From Tiliqua scincoides (lineage: Eukaryota > Chordata > Lepidosauria > Squamata > Scincidae), in the NCBI RefSeq assembly GCF_035046505.1, contig NC_089823.1, forward strand, positions 31,172,388 through 31,236,387: a stretch of DNA of 64,000 bases, given 5' to 3'. Each line of letters begins with the position of its first letter. The stretch's first letter is position 1. The translations under genes and the position numbers were made by a program. The notes beneath the pieces are model-generated. The model worked only from the letters and a program-made list of their open reading frames with translations, was not told the origin of the DNA and made no database searches. Positions 53,817 to 64,000 of the stretch are shown piece after piece.

Positions 53817-54052
53817 AGCATTAATTTTTAAAAGCATGTTGCTAATGCTGATTTCTAAACCTGAAATGTCTTGATGTACATTGGACATGACTATATTAGC
53901 TTATCGGCACAGAGTAGGAATGCTAGAGAGGAATCAAACCAGGATCCTCCTCCCACCTTCCCAAGGGTGTCCCTGAACTTCTCTTTGAGACTTTAATAAC
54001 GCAGGCCAACATACATTTTGCTGTCTTAAAAGTTAGATCTATTCCTGGGTAT
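52856..54052. other. no gene recognised; CT microsatellite
   Basis: CT repeats occupy 53778-53814. The frame at 53070-53264 has no domain. The remainder is unannotated. Confidence 0.45.
53778..53814. repeat. CT dinucleotide microsatellite
   Basis: About 18 uninterrupted units. Confidence 0.95.
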
Positions 54053-54287
54053 ATTTGGGGTGGTGATTCCAAAAATGGCATCAGATAGCCCAATAGCGTC
54101 TAATTTTGGAGATCCAGCATAACCTCATTAGTGAATGGTTCTAGCAGCTTCATCGTGAGGAAACGTACACCATGGCTTCTTCACAAGGAAGCTGCTTGAA
54201 CCATTCACTAACGAGGCTATGCCATATATCTGAAACTAGACATGATAGGGCAAAACCGATGCCACATTTTGAATCAGCACCCCAAAT
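54053..54287. repeat. long palindrome, 98-bp arms with a 36-bp loop
   Basis: The left arm (about 54053-54151) begins ATTTGGGGTGGTGATTCC and ends GTGAATGGTTCTAGCAGCTT. The right arm (about 54188-54287) begins GAAGCTGCTTGAACCATTCA and ends GAATCAGCACCCCAAAT. Its complement aligns along the whole left arm with about 80 percent identity and a few gaps. Some complementarity continues into the loop. It could be a foldback MITE or an inverted pair of one short element. The family is not recognised. Confidence 0.85.
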
Positions 54288-54404
54288 TCATATAAAACAT
54301 CATAGATTTTTAAAAAAAAGTTTTTCTGACCCTCAACTTCACAGGCCTGTGTTATTGAATCCTATATCATCATCATTGTGCCTTTTTAGGCATAGTGTGA
54401 CCTG

Positions 54405-54665
54405 GCTGTGAAACTGAGCCATAAAGCCCTCTGGGTGTTTGACTTTGACTGGGGAAACCCTCATTCAGATACCTGATTAGTCACAAGCCTTACTGGGTGA
54501 CCCCAGTTGGTCACTTCTCACAACTCCCATTAAATGGCTTTTGTGATCCTAAAGCGGAGCCTATGCTCACTGCCTCAAGCCCTTTGGAGAAAGGCAGAAT
54601 GAAAACGCTTGCAATAGTATAATAAAGATAAAGGAAGAGGAAAATAAAATAGTCATAATAATAAG
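54405..54665 (+). repeat. MIR-like SINE, decayed
   Basis: GCCATAAAGCCCTCTGGGTG, GGTGACCCCAGTTGGTCACT and CAAGCCCTTTGGAGAAAGGC, with an ATAATAATA end, keep the order of the CORE-type SINE (as at 60880-61170). Confidence 0.5.
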
Positions 54666-55797
54666 TTTGCCAGAATAGCTGGGTAAGCAGGGTGGAATGC
54701 AGGACAGCCCAGAGAACAGCACTGAATGGAATTGGGGAAATGGACTCATTTCTAACCCAAATTCAGGTATGAACAAGCTTGAGATGGATGCATGGAAGAT
54801 GGCAACCCGAAGACAGACGGTATCAACAGTCTGCTGAGAATGACTTACTTATGTTAACCTTCCCAACATCCCCAGCAGTGATGCAGCAGCTCTCGAGTGG
54901 CTTCCTCTGCACCTTGCAGAGGATTTTAGGCTGCTGTAGGTCTCCCCAGGGTAAGGGGAAATTTGGAGTAATTCCCAGTAGCCACTATGGGGCAACCTGG
55001 ACCTGCACCAGCTCAGGTGCCCCCTCCCTGCCTCCCTCCAATCCCCTGTACAGGCTAACCTTTTAATTGACTATTTCCTGAGCCTTGACAGATGCTATAG
55101 TCACATTTTTCTCAACAATTGGTCATGCTAGAAATTAACCTTTCTCCCTCCCCCTCCAGTTAACTGAAAATGTTCTAGAAGAGTACACCGTGACAAGGCT
55201 TGCGGTTCAGAGAGTGAGAGCAAGGCTGGAGGTATCACCTCTCGGATGAGATTGCATTACCTCTTGTAACACTGATCTACATGATGTGTGCAGAAGAGAC
55301 TCAGTAAATGGTGCTTTTAAATAGTTTTTAAGGACAGATTACAGGACCACTTAGCGGTTTCTGCAAGCCCAAGAGAGTAGTGGATGGAGATTTAGTGTCC
55401 ACACCAAGTGTTTATAGCAACACCTTCTCCAGAAGAAGTCTCCTGAGGTGTCCATGCTAAGTACCAACATGTCAATTTATTACACTCCTTTTACTACTAA
55501 GAATTCAAATGTAGATCAGAAGAAGCAACAACAGAGTGCTAAGCACCATGGATTTAATTGGGGTCAAGGGCAATGTATATCACAGCCTTTCATTCAGTTT
55601 TAATGTCATACAAATTTCTCTGAAAAGAAGTTTCAGAGGAGGTGTAGCCACAGGCTTGTTCCATTTCTTCATTTCAAAGCCTTTTAGGTTAAAATCTGCC
55701 TTCATCTAAGATGTCATTGTCCTGAAATGCAGAGTACAAAAACCAGGAACTTACCTGTTACTGCAGAACATGAAATGTATACAATTAAGAAACTAGG
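54666..55797. other. no gene recognised
   Basis: This is unannotated sequence with no repeat or coding signal recognised. Confidence 0.45.
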
Positions 55798-56220
55798 AAC
55801 CAAATCCGATCCCCTGTCACATCAAAGCATGCAGTGCCTGCTGAGGAAAAGGGATGGCAGAAGGCAAATCAGAGGTAAGTAAAAAATGTTTTACCTACCT
55901 CTGCCTAGGACTTCTGGCCTCCTATGGAGCTGGTGTAAGTCTGAAGAGAGCCAGGGGACATTCTGGGAAGGAGTTATAGAGATAGGATCTTGTGTGTGCA
56001 ACTGTCCCCGAATCCACCGCTATCTTCCCCACATTCTCCCAGTTCTTCCCTGAAACACCACATTACTCCCTCTCCCCACCCACAGCCCAGTCCTGCCAAC
56101 AACTTACCAGCACTGCACCCAGTTGAGTCTCATGCATGTGCAGTGCCACAGGCCCTTTCGGTGGCTCCATTGCACATGACAGCAGCACAGTGTTTTGTGG
56201 TGTTCTGTAAGGGACTGTGT
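55798..56220. mobile_element. probable TA-type MITE, left part
   Basis: ACCAAATCCGATCCCCTGTC resembles a decayed MITE left end. GAGGTAAGTAAAAAATG and the C-rich middle (CTCTCCCCACCCACAGCCCA) fit the composition of long copies. The right end is not found. Confidence 0.35.
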
Positions 56221-56334
56221 CTCTATCAAATAGACCTCATTTTGGTTTGCAAAACTAGTAGTGGAGTCATGTTTTTATAGCAAGCAATTTACTTATATGG
56301 ATGTCGTGAGGAACTTCATTAAGTTAAATGACTA

Positions 56335-56865
56335 TTGCATCAATCCTATTCCCCTCCCCTTCTGCCATAACTAGCATTGTGCTGGTGGAGGCTGCTTTAT
56401 GGCAGTCACCATGCAGCCTCCGCCAATGCGTGCTGCAGGCCTGCTGGCAAAGAGGCCACAGTGGCTTCCCGCACACCAGCAGACCTACGGACACTCGTTA
56501 GAGTAAGTAAGCCCATGGAAGAGTTTGGAGGGAGGCGGGGAGGGGATTGAACATGGGATGGAATCTGGGAGGGGGTGGACAGAACTGGGTGGTGAGGGGG
56601 GTGGAGAGGAGGGAAGATCAGGCCCAGGAAGGGTTGGGATTGATGGTGGTGGCACAGAGAAAATCCTGGATCTGATCCACCTTCATGGAGCAACACAGAC
56701 TTATGACACGGATCGAGCTGGCATAGGTCTGATTTGCCCTATTGCAGCTGCTGAGGCTTACAAGGGTACAAATATATCCTTATCCCAAGGAGACCTTCAG
56801 AAACCAAAACCCCATCATGGGATGCAACAGAAGTTGTGCCAGAGCTTCAGTTAGGATTGTGCTGT
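56335..56865. mobile_element. long TA-flanked MITE, 531 bp
   Basis: TA at 56333-56334 and 56866-56867 flanks the element. The ends TTGCATCAATCCTATTCC and CAGTTAGGATTGTGCTGT are imperfect inverted repeats. The interior aligns with 2085-2425. The G-rich middle at 56515-56640 has no meaningful frame. Confidence 0.68.
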
Positions 56866-56867
56866 TA

Positions 56868-58635
56868 TTTCATTGTTCTGAAAAGCTAGTGCTTGAGACT
56901 CATAGCCCAAGCACAGGTTTGCCTCCTCAATGAGAACAAGACCTGATTGCTCTCAGGCTTCTCAACTTTTTTTATTTCAATATGCACATGGGGCTAAGAT
57001 TATGCACAGTAGCTTTTTCACACATTCACTGAACATGAATTTGGGGGGGGGGGCAAACTGGCGTCACAACAGGTGTCCATTCCCTGCCTTCAGGCTTTTA
57101 GATGAAGATGTGAATCAAGTGCACACATGAAGTTCTATGCTTGTACGTTCTTGACCTTCAGGTGAACCTGTGGGTGTGAGGAGAGACATTAGGTGTCATT
57201 ACATTCCTTTCCTCCCTGCTTTCCACCAAATAGAATAATCGCGGAATACAATATTTAAATTTTATATTTAAATACAGTTTGAGCATTAGAATTTGCTCCA
57301 AGTTATCCCATATGTTTGAGGCACTGATTCAGTTGTGCCATGAATCAGTGCTCAAAGACACACATAAGAACATGCAAGCTCAAGGAAACAAACGCATTTG
57401 TTGGGATTGTAGCCATTAGCTTGTGGCACATCCCAAAGGGACATGGCATTTACCAAGAAAAAGAGAGACAGGAATTTAAGCGAAAACACCATATTTATTG
57501 TGGAGGTAAATGTACAGTAAAAGAGAGAGGAAATCAAGAGTAAATTGTAATAGAACAAATAAGCCAACTTTCTGTAGTGTTACCGGCCGTAGGCTAACAT
57601 GGAACAAGTGGGATGAATTCTTCCCAGACTATCCTGTTTAGGGAATAGCCCATAATGGCCAGTTTCCTTGCATGGAGATGGCCATTTCTTTTGGTGTCAA
57701 ACCTTGAAAAAGGTATGCCTAGGTGAGTAATTTGGCAATGGCATTGGGGAGGGGAATCCAGGGGCCAGAGGCACTTCCTTTTGCGGTCAGGTTTGTCTTA
57801 AGGCCAAGAATTTCCCAGGACTGTGGCTCTGCTTTGCAGGTCTGAATAGGATGGCTAAGTACAGTTGCTTGTGAAATTTTACTAGAGAATTCACTGAGAT
57901 TTGGGTGGAGGGTTGGTATCTCTTCATAGGGGCAAAATTTTGCCTTCGACAAGGGGCCTGAGGGCGTAGTGCTCCCATAGCACTGCCTACTCCAGAGCAA
58001 TGCGAGTCTGGATATATACTCTCTTAAAGTGTACCTGTGACCATATGCACTTCTTATTGGGTAACAACCCACGCTGCTTCAAAATGTCATTCAGTAAGAC
58101 TGTGCACGTGGATAACAATGATGATGTAAAGAGTTTCTCCCAGCGCAGCAATACACTACGGGCATGTCTAATGGGTGGCAAATGGTGCTGTTGTCAATGC
58201 CATCCCTTCTCAGTTTCCCCAGCCTTCATACCAAAGTGCTCCTCATTGTAAATCACAGCTCTTTAAGCTGCATTCTGTGGCAGGATATGAATAATTCTCC
58301 TTGAGTGTCATAAGAATTATGTGCGCTCCTTCATTTAAGGGGAGAACAAAGGCGGTGTATGTTTTGCTGCGTTCCTTATTTGGGGGTCTCTGTCACATAT
58401 TATAAAGGCTGAAAGATCTGGTTCTGCAAGGAAGAAAAGGAGATTCCTTCTCTGACTTTGATCTGCCTCTCCATGTTTTCCCTTTCACTCATTCCCTACG
58501 GAACACACTTATATGGGCTTCTTTTTTTCTCTCTCTAACAGTCAACATTTTCTGACAATGAATTACTGTCCATGTGCTTCTCACAGATCCCTGAAGATGT
58601 GGACATGCTCTAGCATACAGCCCAGAGAGAACTAG

Positions 58636-58636
<1 letters not shown>
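56868..58636. other. no gene recognised
   Basis: This is 1.8 kb of unannotated sequence with a G run at about 57042-57051. Frames at 57719-58072 and 58000-58251 lie on opposite strands and have no domain. Confidence 0.45.
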
Positions 58637-58715
<79 letters not shown>

Positions 58716-58717
58716 TC
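58637..58717. repeat. CTTT tetranucleotide microsatellite, about 20 units
   Basis: This is an uninterrupted run of 81 bases and the longest simple repeat in the window. Confidence 0.97.
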
Positions 58718-59489
58718 AGACTTCTGCCAAATGACTCACTGATAGGTAAAATTACTGCAGACAGGGAAAATGATTCCTCCTTCTACCTTGGTTGCAGCAT
58801 CAGTATGTATTACGGTTAATGGCGTGTATCAGGGGTTTGTACACTTGTCACATTTTATGATTCTCATTGCCTTGTCAGTTTCGTATTCAGTTGTGATTAG
58901 TATGACCTGAATGAGGAATGCTTATAAACATTAGTGATCAGACATGTTCACTTAAAACGGCATGGTGAAGGGCCAGATTGTACAGAATTGTGTATGCTGT
59001 CCAGGAGAAATGTTTCAAATCTAAGTGAGGAGAAAGAATCTGGATTCATTCAAAGGATTTTGTACATTGCCTGTTATGGTAGGCTAGCTTCCAGGTCCTG
59101 CAGAATGACTCCTCAGATCAGACTCAGGGATAGGACCCGCTGCCCAAGAGATTTGATGGCCCCCAATGCTACCAGATCTGACATCTGAACCCTGGTCAAC
59201 ACATATCCTTGTGGTGGAATGCTGAGGTAGTAGAATAGCCTGAATCTGTAGGTGCTCATCCTTTTCAACATTCCCTTATGTTAATAGCTCCCTCCGAAAC
59301 AAAAACTAGCACAGAAGGAAAAGAAACAGGCTAGAGGTTTGCTCCCAGATGTGCTCATTTTTGTGTGCAGCAGTGTTCCAGTCAATTCCTCTATCACGTG
59401 GGAATCCATCATCTGTTTATTTGATGGTTCAACTTGCACCTTGATCCCAACCTCAGATCCCACATTATCAGTTGTGATCCAAGGTAGCA
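58718..59489. other. no gene recognised
   Basis: This is an unannotated spacer before the CR1 copy. CR1 similarity might begin a little earlier than 59490 but is not clear. Confidence 0.4.
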
Positions 59490-60144
59490 GATCTATTTGT
59501 GGAATTCACTGCTACAGAGTGAGGCTGTGATGACCTGTAACCCAGATGGCTTTGCAAGGAAATTAGACAAACTCAATTTTGGTCTGTCAATGACTAACTA
59601 GTATGCTGGTTAAGCCAGTGATTCCCAAACTTTAGGAGCCCGCGGACCACTGAGGCAAAAATGGGAATTGTCATGGACCATCTGCAACCCCCACCCCTGC
59701 ACATACAAAAAATACAATTAAATTTGTAATAATTAGTGAAGATTTATTATTTATAGAGAAGATTTGTGGGTTACTACTTTTGTTGCAGGCTGCTGTGGGC
59801 GGTGTATTCTCCACCCTCTCTGGTAGTCTGTGGGGGAGTACTTGCTTAGAGAGATGCTGGAAGTGATTGAAGGCAATTTTTTTTCTGAGGCCTCATGGAC
59901 CACTTCTCAGGGTCCCATGGACCACCTGTGACAACCAGTGGAAACCAGTGGGTTAAACAGAACCTTCAGGTTCAGAGAGGTACCCAGCTACTGAATACCA
60001 GATGCTGAAAAGAAGTAGCAGAATAGGGGCTGTTATCATACATGACTTTGAGCTTCCCAGAGGTATTTGTGGAGAAAAGGAGGCTGGACTAGAAGAACCT
60101 TTGGCCTGATCCAGCAGGGCTGTTCCAATGTTTTTAGGACTGGT
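59490..60144 (+). mobile_element. CR1 LINE 3' end split by a hAT insertion
   Basis: The left part (59490-59615) translates in pieces to the LWNSLPQ region and the FKRGLDKF-like region (TTTGTGGAATTCACTGCTAC, GGCTTTGCAAGGAAATTAGA). The right part (59951-60144) continues with the 3' UTR (GAACCTTCAGGTTCAGAGAG, ACTGAATACCAGATGCTGAA, GAGGCTGGACTAGAAGAACC, GGCCTGATCCAGCAGGGCTG). The two parts join when the hAT is skipped. It belongs to an older subfamily than the CR1 copies at 3 and 10 kb. Confidence 0.8.
59616..59950. mobile_element. hAT MITE inserted in CR1, 335 bp
   Basis: The left end is CAGTGATTCCCAAACTTTAG and the right end GTGGAAACCAGTG. Flanking octamers GGTTAAGC (59608-59615) and GGTTAAAC (59951-59958) agree at seven of eight positions. 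The interior holds GCGGACCACTGAGGCAAAAA and repeated GGACCAC motifs. Confidence 0.82.
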
Positions 60145-60879
60145 GGTGCAACATTAAATGAAAGGCAGAACACTTGTCAGGGATCTCCTGTAGTGAACAG
60201 TAAATATCCTCAGTGCCCTTGGCTCATCGCTTGTAAAAACATTATATGAAAGAGCAGCTAGTCCCTTGCTCCGTCATAGCATGTGAATACAGGATGGTTT
60301 GTTGTTGCTGGGGATGGGTCTGTATGCTCAGAGCATCTGTATATCTCCACTCGGGCCTCCCCTGGGATGGCATGTACACTATCATTACTGAATCACTCAG
60401 CGCACCGGTAAGCACGTGGGACTGTCAAGCGTTTGAGTTAAATCTACTCATAACTGTTGCAAAGCCATTTTGATGCCTGTGACAGTTAGAACCTCTTATA
60501 GCTATAATCATTTATTGCAGTCTAACATTTCACTACAGTGGGAACAGGTCCTCATAAGTAATCCTTATGGAAGATCAAATTAAATTGTAAGACGACACTT
60601 TCCTAAGGTGGAGGAGTTAAGCTCTTTAACCCTTGAAAGCACATCTAGTCGATTGTGTTCTCTGCACCAGTACTGCATTCTATAGTAACACCTTAGGGAC
60701 AGGTATGCATTTCTTCCATCTAGCACAGTGACCCTTCCCCCTCCACAGTGAGTGCAAGAAGCCATCTGTGTGCAATCTGGACCTGCACTGATCTCAATGA
60801 ATTGTCCAATTTTGGTCCCTCCGTCCCCCCCCCATTTAAGTTCTCCCTGACCTAGTATGTGAGAGCCAGCATTGCATTG
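60145..60879. other. no gene recognised
   Basis: This is unannotated sequence with no repeat family or coding signal recognised. Confidence 0.45.
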
Positions 60880-61170
60880 CAGTTGCAGACTTTTTGGCTA
60901 GGGCTGGAGGCATGTGTATTTAAATCCCAACCCATGAAACTTACAGTGCAAGCCTATGCATGAATACTCAGAAGTAAATCCCATTGTGTTCAGTGGGGTT
61001 TACTCCCAGGAAAGCGTGGATAGGATTGCAACCTCAGTGGATGACCTGGGTGTGGTTGCTATCTCTTAGTGTAACCTACTTTACAAGGTTGCTGTAAAAC
61101 AAAATGAAGGAAAGAGAGTAGTGTATTCCACCAGTAACCTGGAAAATGTAAGTTTAAAAAAAATACACAG
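60880..61170 (+). repeat. MIR-like SINE interrupted by a short MITE
   Basis: The head and middle (TTGCAGACTTTTTGGCTAGG, GTATTTAAATCCCAACCCAT, GAAACTTA) continue after the insert as CAGTGGATGACCTGGGTGTG, GTTGCTATCTCTTAGTGTAA, CCTACTTTACAAGGTTGCTG and TAAAACAAAATGAAGGAAAG. This is the expected order of the CORE-type SINE. Confidence 0.72.
60944..61036. mobile_element. short palindromic MITE, best-preserved copy
   Basis: The ends are ACAGTGCAAGCCTATGCATG and GCGTGGATAGGATTGCAACC. The centre reads AAGTAAATCCCATTGTGTTC followed by AGTGGGGTTTACTCCCAGG. The two halves are complementary along most of their length, so the roughly 90-bp element folds into one hairpin. The ends match those of the longer TA-type MITEs. 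Confidence 0.78.
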
Positions 61171-61412
61171 AGTTTGCTTCAATGAACTCTACTGAAAGAT
61201 GCCATGAATCAATCTGTTGTATATTGAACTACTAGGGCCATATTTTCCCATGGATGTTAGAACCCAGGACATTTTTAACCTTCCATGAGAACTCTGTGGA
61301 TAATGGGTGGGTTCTGTGTGTGGATGGAATCATCACACATTACAGTCTACATATTGACTAATTATATTTAGATCTAACTTGCCCTTCATACATGCTTCTG
61401 CTCCCTCCCCCT
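61171..61412. other. no gene recognised
   Basis: This is a short unannotated spacer. Confidence 0.4.
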
Positions 61413-61560
61413 TTGTACACTCAGAACAACCTTGAGGGGAAGGTGAAGATGGATGAGCCAAGGTCATCCAATGAGCTTCATGTTTGAACCCAGGTCTGCC
61501 AAGTCCTAGTTCCTGTCCAGCTTTTAACCAATACACCACACTGGCTCTGCTATACCATGT
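61413..61560 (-). repeat. MIR-like SINE
   Basis: On the plus strand CTCAGAACAACCTTGAGGGG, GAGCCAAGGTCATCCAATGA, GCTTCATGTTTGAACCCAGG, TCTGCCAAGTCCTAGTTCCT and AACCAATACACCACACTGGC are the complement of the SINE from core to tRNA-like head. Confidence 0.72.
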
Positions 61561-63484
61561 TGCGCCTTTTAGGTGTGATTGGTGTTGATTGTGTAACATT
61601 TGAAACAGTTTTTAAAAAGATCACAAACTGGCATCAGAATTATCTTCATACAGCGCTAAGAGAGAAGGGAATTTAAGAAGGCACAAGAAAGGAAATGGGT
61701 GGAGTCATGGAAAAACATGCTGACTGACCTTTGCGCTTGAGCCATTTGCAATTTTTTCCAGTCATCTATGGAAGAAAAGTATTGATGTAGAGGTATATAT
61801 AATTCTCCCCACTGCAAATGCTAAAGGAGGTAACAATTCAAAATAAAAACACAACTAAGAACTTTACATTTAAAAACCGTTAAAATAAAATTAAATCCAT
61901 TTGGGGCAAAGAGGAGAAAACTGGATAGATCTCGTTCCTAGGTTGAAACTGCATGTGAAGTTCAATGCATCACTGGCCTTGACAAACTTCAATTTTGTGT
62001 GGTAAGTAACAGCAGGATTGGGACCATGGGGGGTAGGCTTTAACCCCACTCCTTGTCATGGTTTTGATCCCAGTTGGTGTTCTTTGTAACTGCCAAGGAA
62101 CAAAAACTCTTATTTGTGCCAAAGAGAGCTTTTTGTCTTTTGAAATACCAGTTGCAGAGAGACCTGATGCAGATGGGGACCATATCTCGGAAAAGGTTAA
62201 ACCCACCTCCTTCCTCCAGTGTAGTCCTGATTGCACTGCTGTTTACCAAACAAAATTGAAGCACATCAAGACCAGTGATGCATTTTTAAAATGCTATATC
62301 TATTCTTGGCCCTCAGTACATCACTTCTCAGGAAAGATAACTGGGGAGAACCACAGAATGGCATTGTTCAATAGATTGTTCCTAATATAGTATTTGGTAT
62401 GAATCAAAGCGCATCCATGGAGGGACACACTGACACATTGTTTGGGTTCAGACTTAGTATAGGCAAGCAATTTTCATGGTCGTCAGCAATTATAGCTATA
62501 GGTGGAAACTGGAGCAGCCACAGATCGACAGGCAGCTGGAGCAGTTTGTGGAAATAAAAAAAAATATATAATACACAAATGTTTATTTCTTGTTCTCAGC
62601 CAGTTAAGATGAAAAGTACAAGTATTGCTGGATTTTTCAGAAAAGAATGCTGAAAACAAATATTTATCGAGGCTTTTCTAAACCTTGGATAAAAGAAGTC
62701 AATATATGGCTTTAAACCAGATCCATAGCTAGTTGCCTGAGACAGGGAGCGAGCAGGAGAGAATAGTCATTTCAATATTGGTGCTCTGCTTTATAAATAA
62801 ATTTGAACAGACCTCTGTGTACTGGTGCAAACCAATTTCCATGTATAAAACTGGTTCAAGCCTTCCTATTGATGCTCTCTAGGCAAATTCACTTGGACTG
62901 AGCCTTGGGGCTTGTTTTGGAAAATCTGAAAGTAATACCCAGTGAGGCCTCTTTCAGTTATATTCAGAAGCAGGATATTTCGTTTCTATTGATTTTTAAA
63001 GGCATTCTTTTGTTTGGGGGGAAATAGGGTAAGGGTTATTGGATAGCAAGGAAAAAGCAGATATCTGGAGAAGGGATAGGAGACTGCAGCCACTGGGAAC
63101 AACAGCAGCAGATGAAAAAATCATGGGGAGAGGGGGTGGAGAAAAGGGACATAATGGATTTGTTGGGGGGAAAAAAGATGTATTCCCATATTAGATTTCT
63201 GAAAGATGGGAGTTTTCATCCTTAAAATATTTTCGCTGAAGCAAGTCCTGTTGATTTTGATGGCATTAACTCAAGAAAATATGGAAGAAACTGCTGCTTT
63301 ATTTTAATTTCCAGTTTATGATTTGGCAATGGGGATACTTATCATGCACTGCAACAGCCAGCCTCAAATTGCTGCTTTTCTCTCTCCAGCCCCTAAACAG
63401 AAAAAAAAAAAAAAATGAATACACCCTGCCTCCCCCTGAGTTGAGCAGAGAAGCCTTCCTTCCCCGCCTCTTTCCTTTAGCTTC
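61561..63484. other. no gene recognised
   Basis: This is 1.9 kb of unannotated sequence. A poly(A) run lies at about 63400-63415. Frames on both strands at 61970-62390 overlap and show no domain. Confidence 0.45.
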
Positions 63485-63492
63485 CCTTAGTC

Positions 63493-63896
63493 CAGGAGTG
63501 TCCAAACATTTTGGCAGGAGGGCCACATCATCTCTCTGACACTGTGTCAGGGGCCAGGGGAAAAAAGAATTAATTTACATTTAAAATTTGAATAAATGTA
63601 CATAAATGGATTTATTACAGATGGAATTTAGAATGAATGAAGGTCTTGCAATAGCTCAAGACCTATAAAAGGCCTTGCACAAAGCAAGGCCAGCCTTTGC
63701 TTCTCTGCCACTGCTGCATCACAGATGTGAAACAGCAAGTAGTGGAGGGAGCCGTTGTCCCACAGCTCAGCTGAGAGGTTGAACAGTCGTCCTCACCCTG
63801 AGAGCAGTTGCATTGGGCCAGCATGGGCTCCAGCAAGTCTCTGGAGGGCCAGAGGCTCATTGGAGACTGGGGGCTCCCTGAGGGAGGGCACCCCTG
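63493..63896. mobile_element. hAT element, CAGGGGTGTCCAAAC type, copy 2
   Basis: The left end is CAGGAGTGTCCAAACATTTT and the right end GAGGGCACCCCTG. A perfect 8-bp duplication CCTTAGTC lies at 63485-63492 and 63897-63904. It aligns with 33892-34347 but lacks about 50 bp near the right end, including the GGGTCGGATTTGGGC-like segment. There is no transposase. Confidence 0.93.
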
Positions 63897-64000
63897 CCTT
63901 AGTCTAGTGAGAGAACCTTTGTTAGTCAACTAAAAATCATCTAAAAATCTGCCTGTTGATTCCAGTCTATTTCCGCCCATCCCTAATCTTTCAAACATAC

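Noticed and set aside
1-64000. CRISPR arrays, operons and bacterial-type signals
   Set aside because: No spaced identical direct repeats of CRISPR type were seen, and the repeat content is that of a vertebrate nuclear genome.
1-64000. Retroviral or other capsid- or envelope-bearing element
   Set aside because: I saw no long terminal repeats and no capsid, polymerase or envelope-like frames; the retroelements here are LINEs and SINEs.

Overview
The window reads as non-coding nuclear DNA of a vertebrate, most likely a squamate reptile (lizard or snake). Three observations point there: tRNA-derived SINEs whose tails resemble Bov-B LINE ends (Sauria-type), 5S rRNA-headed SINEs, and CR1, L1 and L2-like LINE relics mixed with many hAT and TA-flanked DNA transposons. 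The squamate assignment rests on recalled repeat families and was not checked by a search. I found no intact host gene, no convincing host exon, and no tRNA, rRNA or snRNA gene in working form. Every reading frame with recognisable protein content belongs to a mobile element; the other frames look like chance.

Layout. 1-5 kb: a 5S-derived SINE relic, an old MITE, a minus-strand CR1 end, and the C-terminal part of another LINE. 5-13.9 kb: the densest part, with hAT elements carrying nested TA-flanked MITEs, two near-identical copies of a roughly 440-480 bp LINE-derived non-autonomous element, CR1 ends and an old SINE. 14.7-18.4 kb: a Sauria-type SINE and a 2.7 kb L1 that keeps ORF1 but has lost most of ORF2. 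18.4-31 kb: sparse hAT MITEs, L2-like fragments and one 5S SINE. 31-46 kb: hAT copies with perfect 8-bp target duplications, a second 5S SINE, back-to-back MITEs, three of the TA-flanked MITEs (one GC-rich), and a Tigger/pogo relic. 46-64 kb: unannotated single-copy-like DNA broken by hAT, CR1, SINE and MITE insertions, a 235 bp near-perfect palindrome and a long CTTT microsatellite.

How the parts relate. The most coherent system is a LINE-SINE partnership. The LINE end at 4361-4935, two 5S rRNA-headed SINEs (28490-28641 and 36099-36253) and two LINE-derived elements (8457-8899 and 11917-12398) share the same short 3' tail. In all five the tail can fold into a five-base-pair hairpin with a four-base loop. 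This suggests the LINE reverse transcriptase mobilised all three classes. The second theme is nesting (MITE in hAT, SINE in hAT, hAT in CR1, MITE in SINE), which gives a relative order of activity. I saw no retroviral, Polinton-like or toxin-gene remains.
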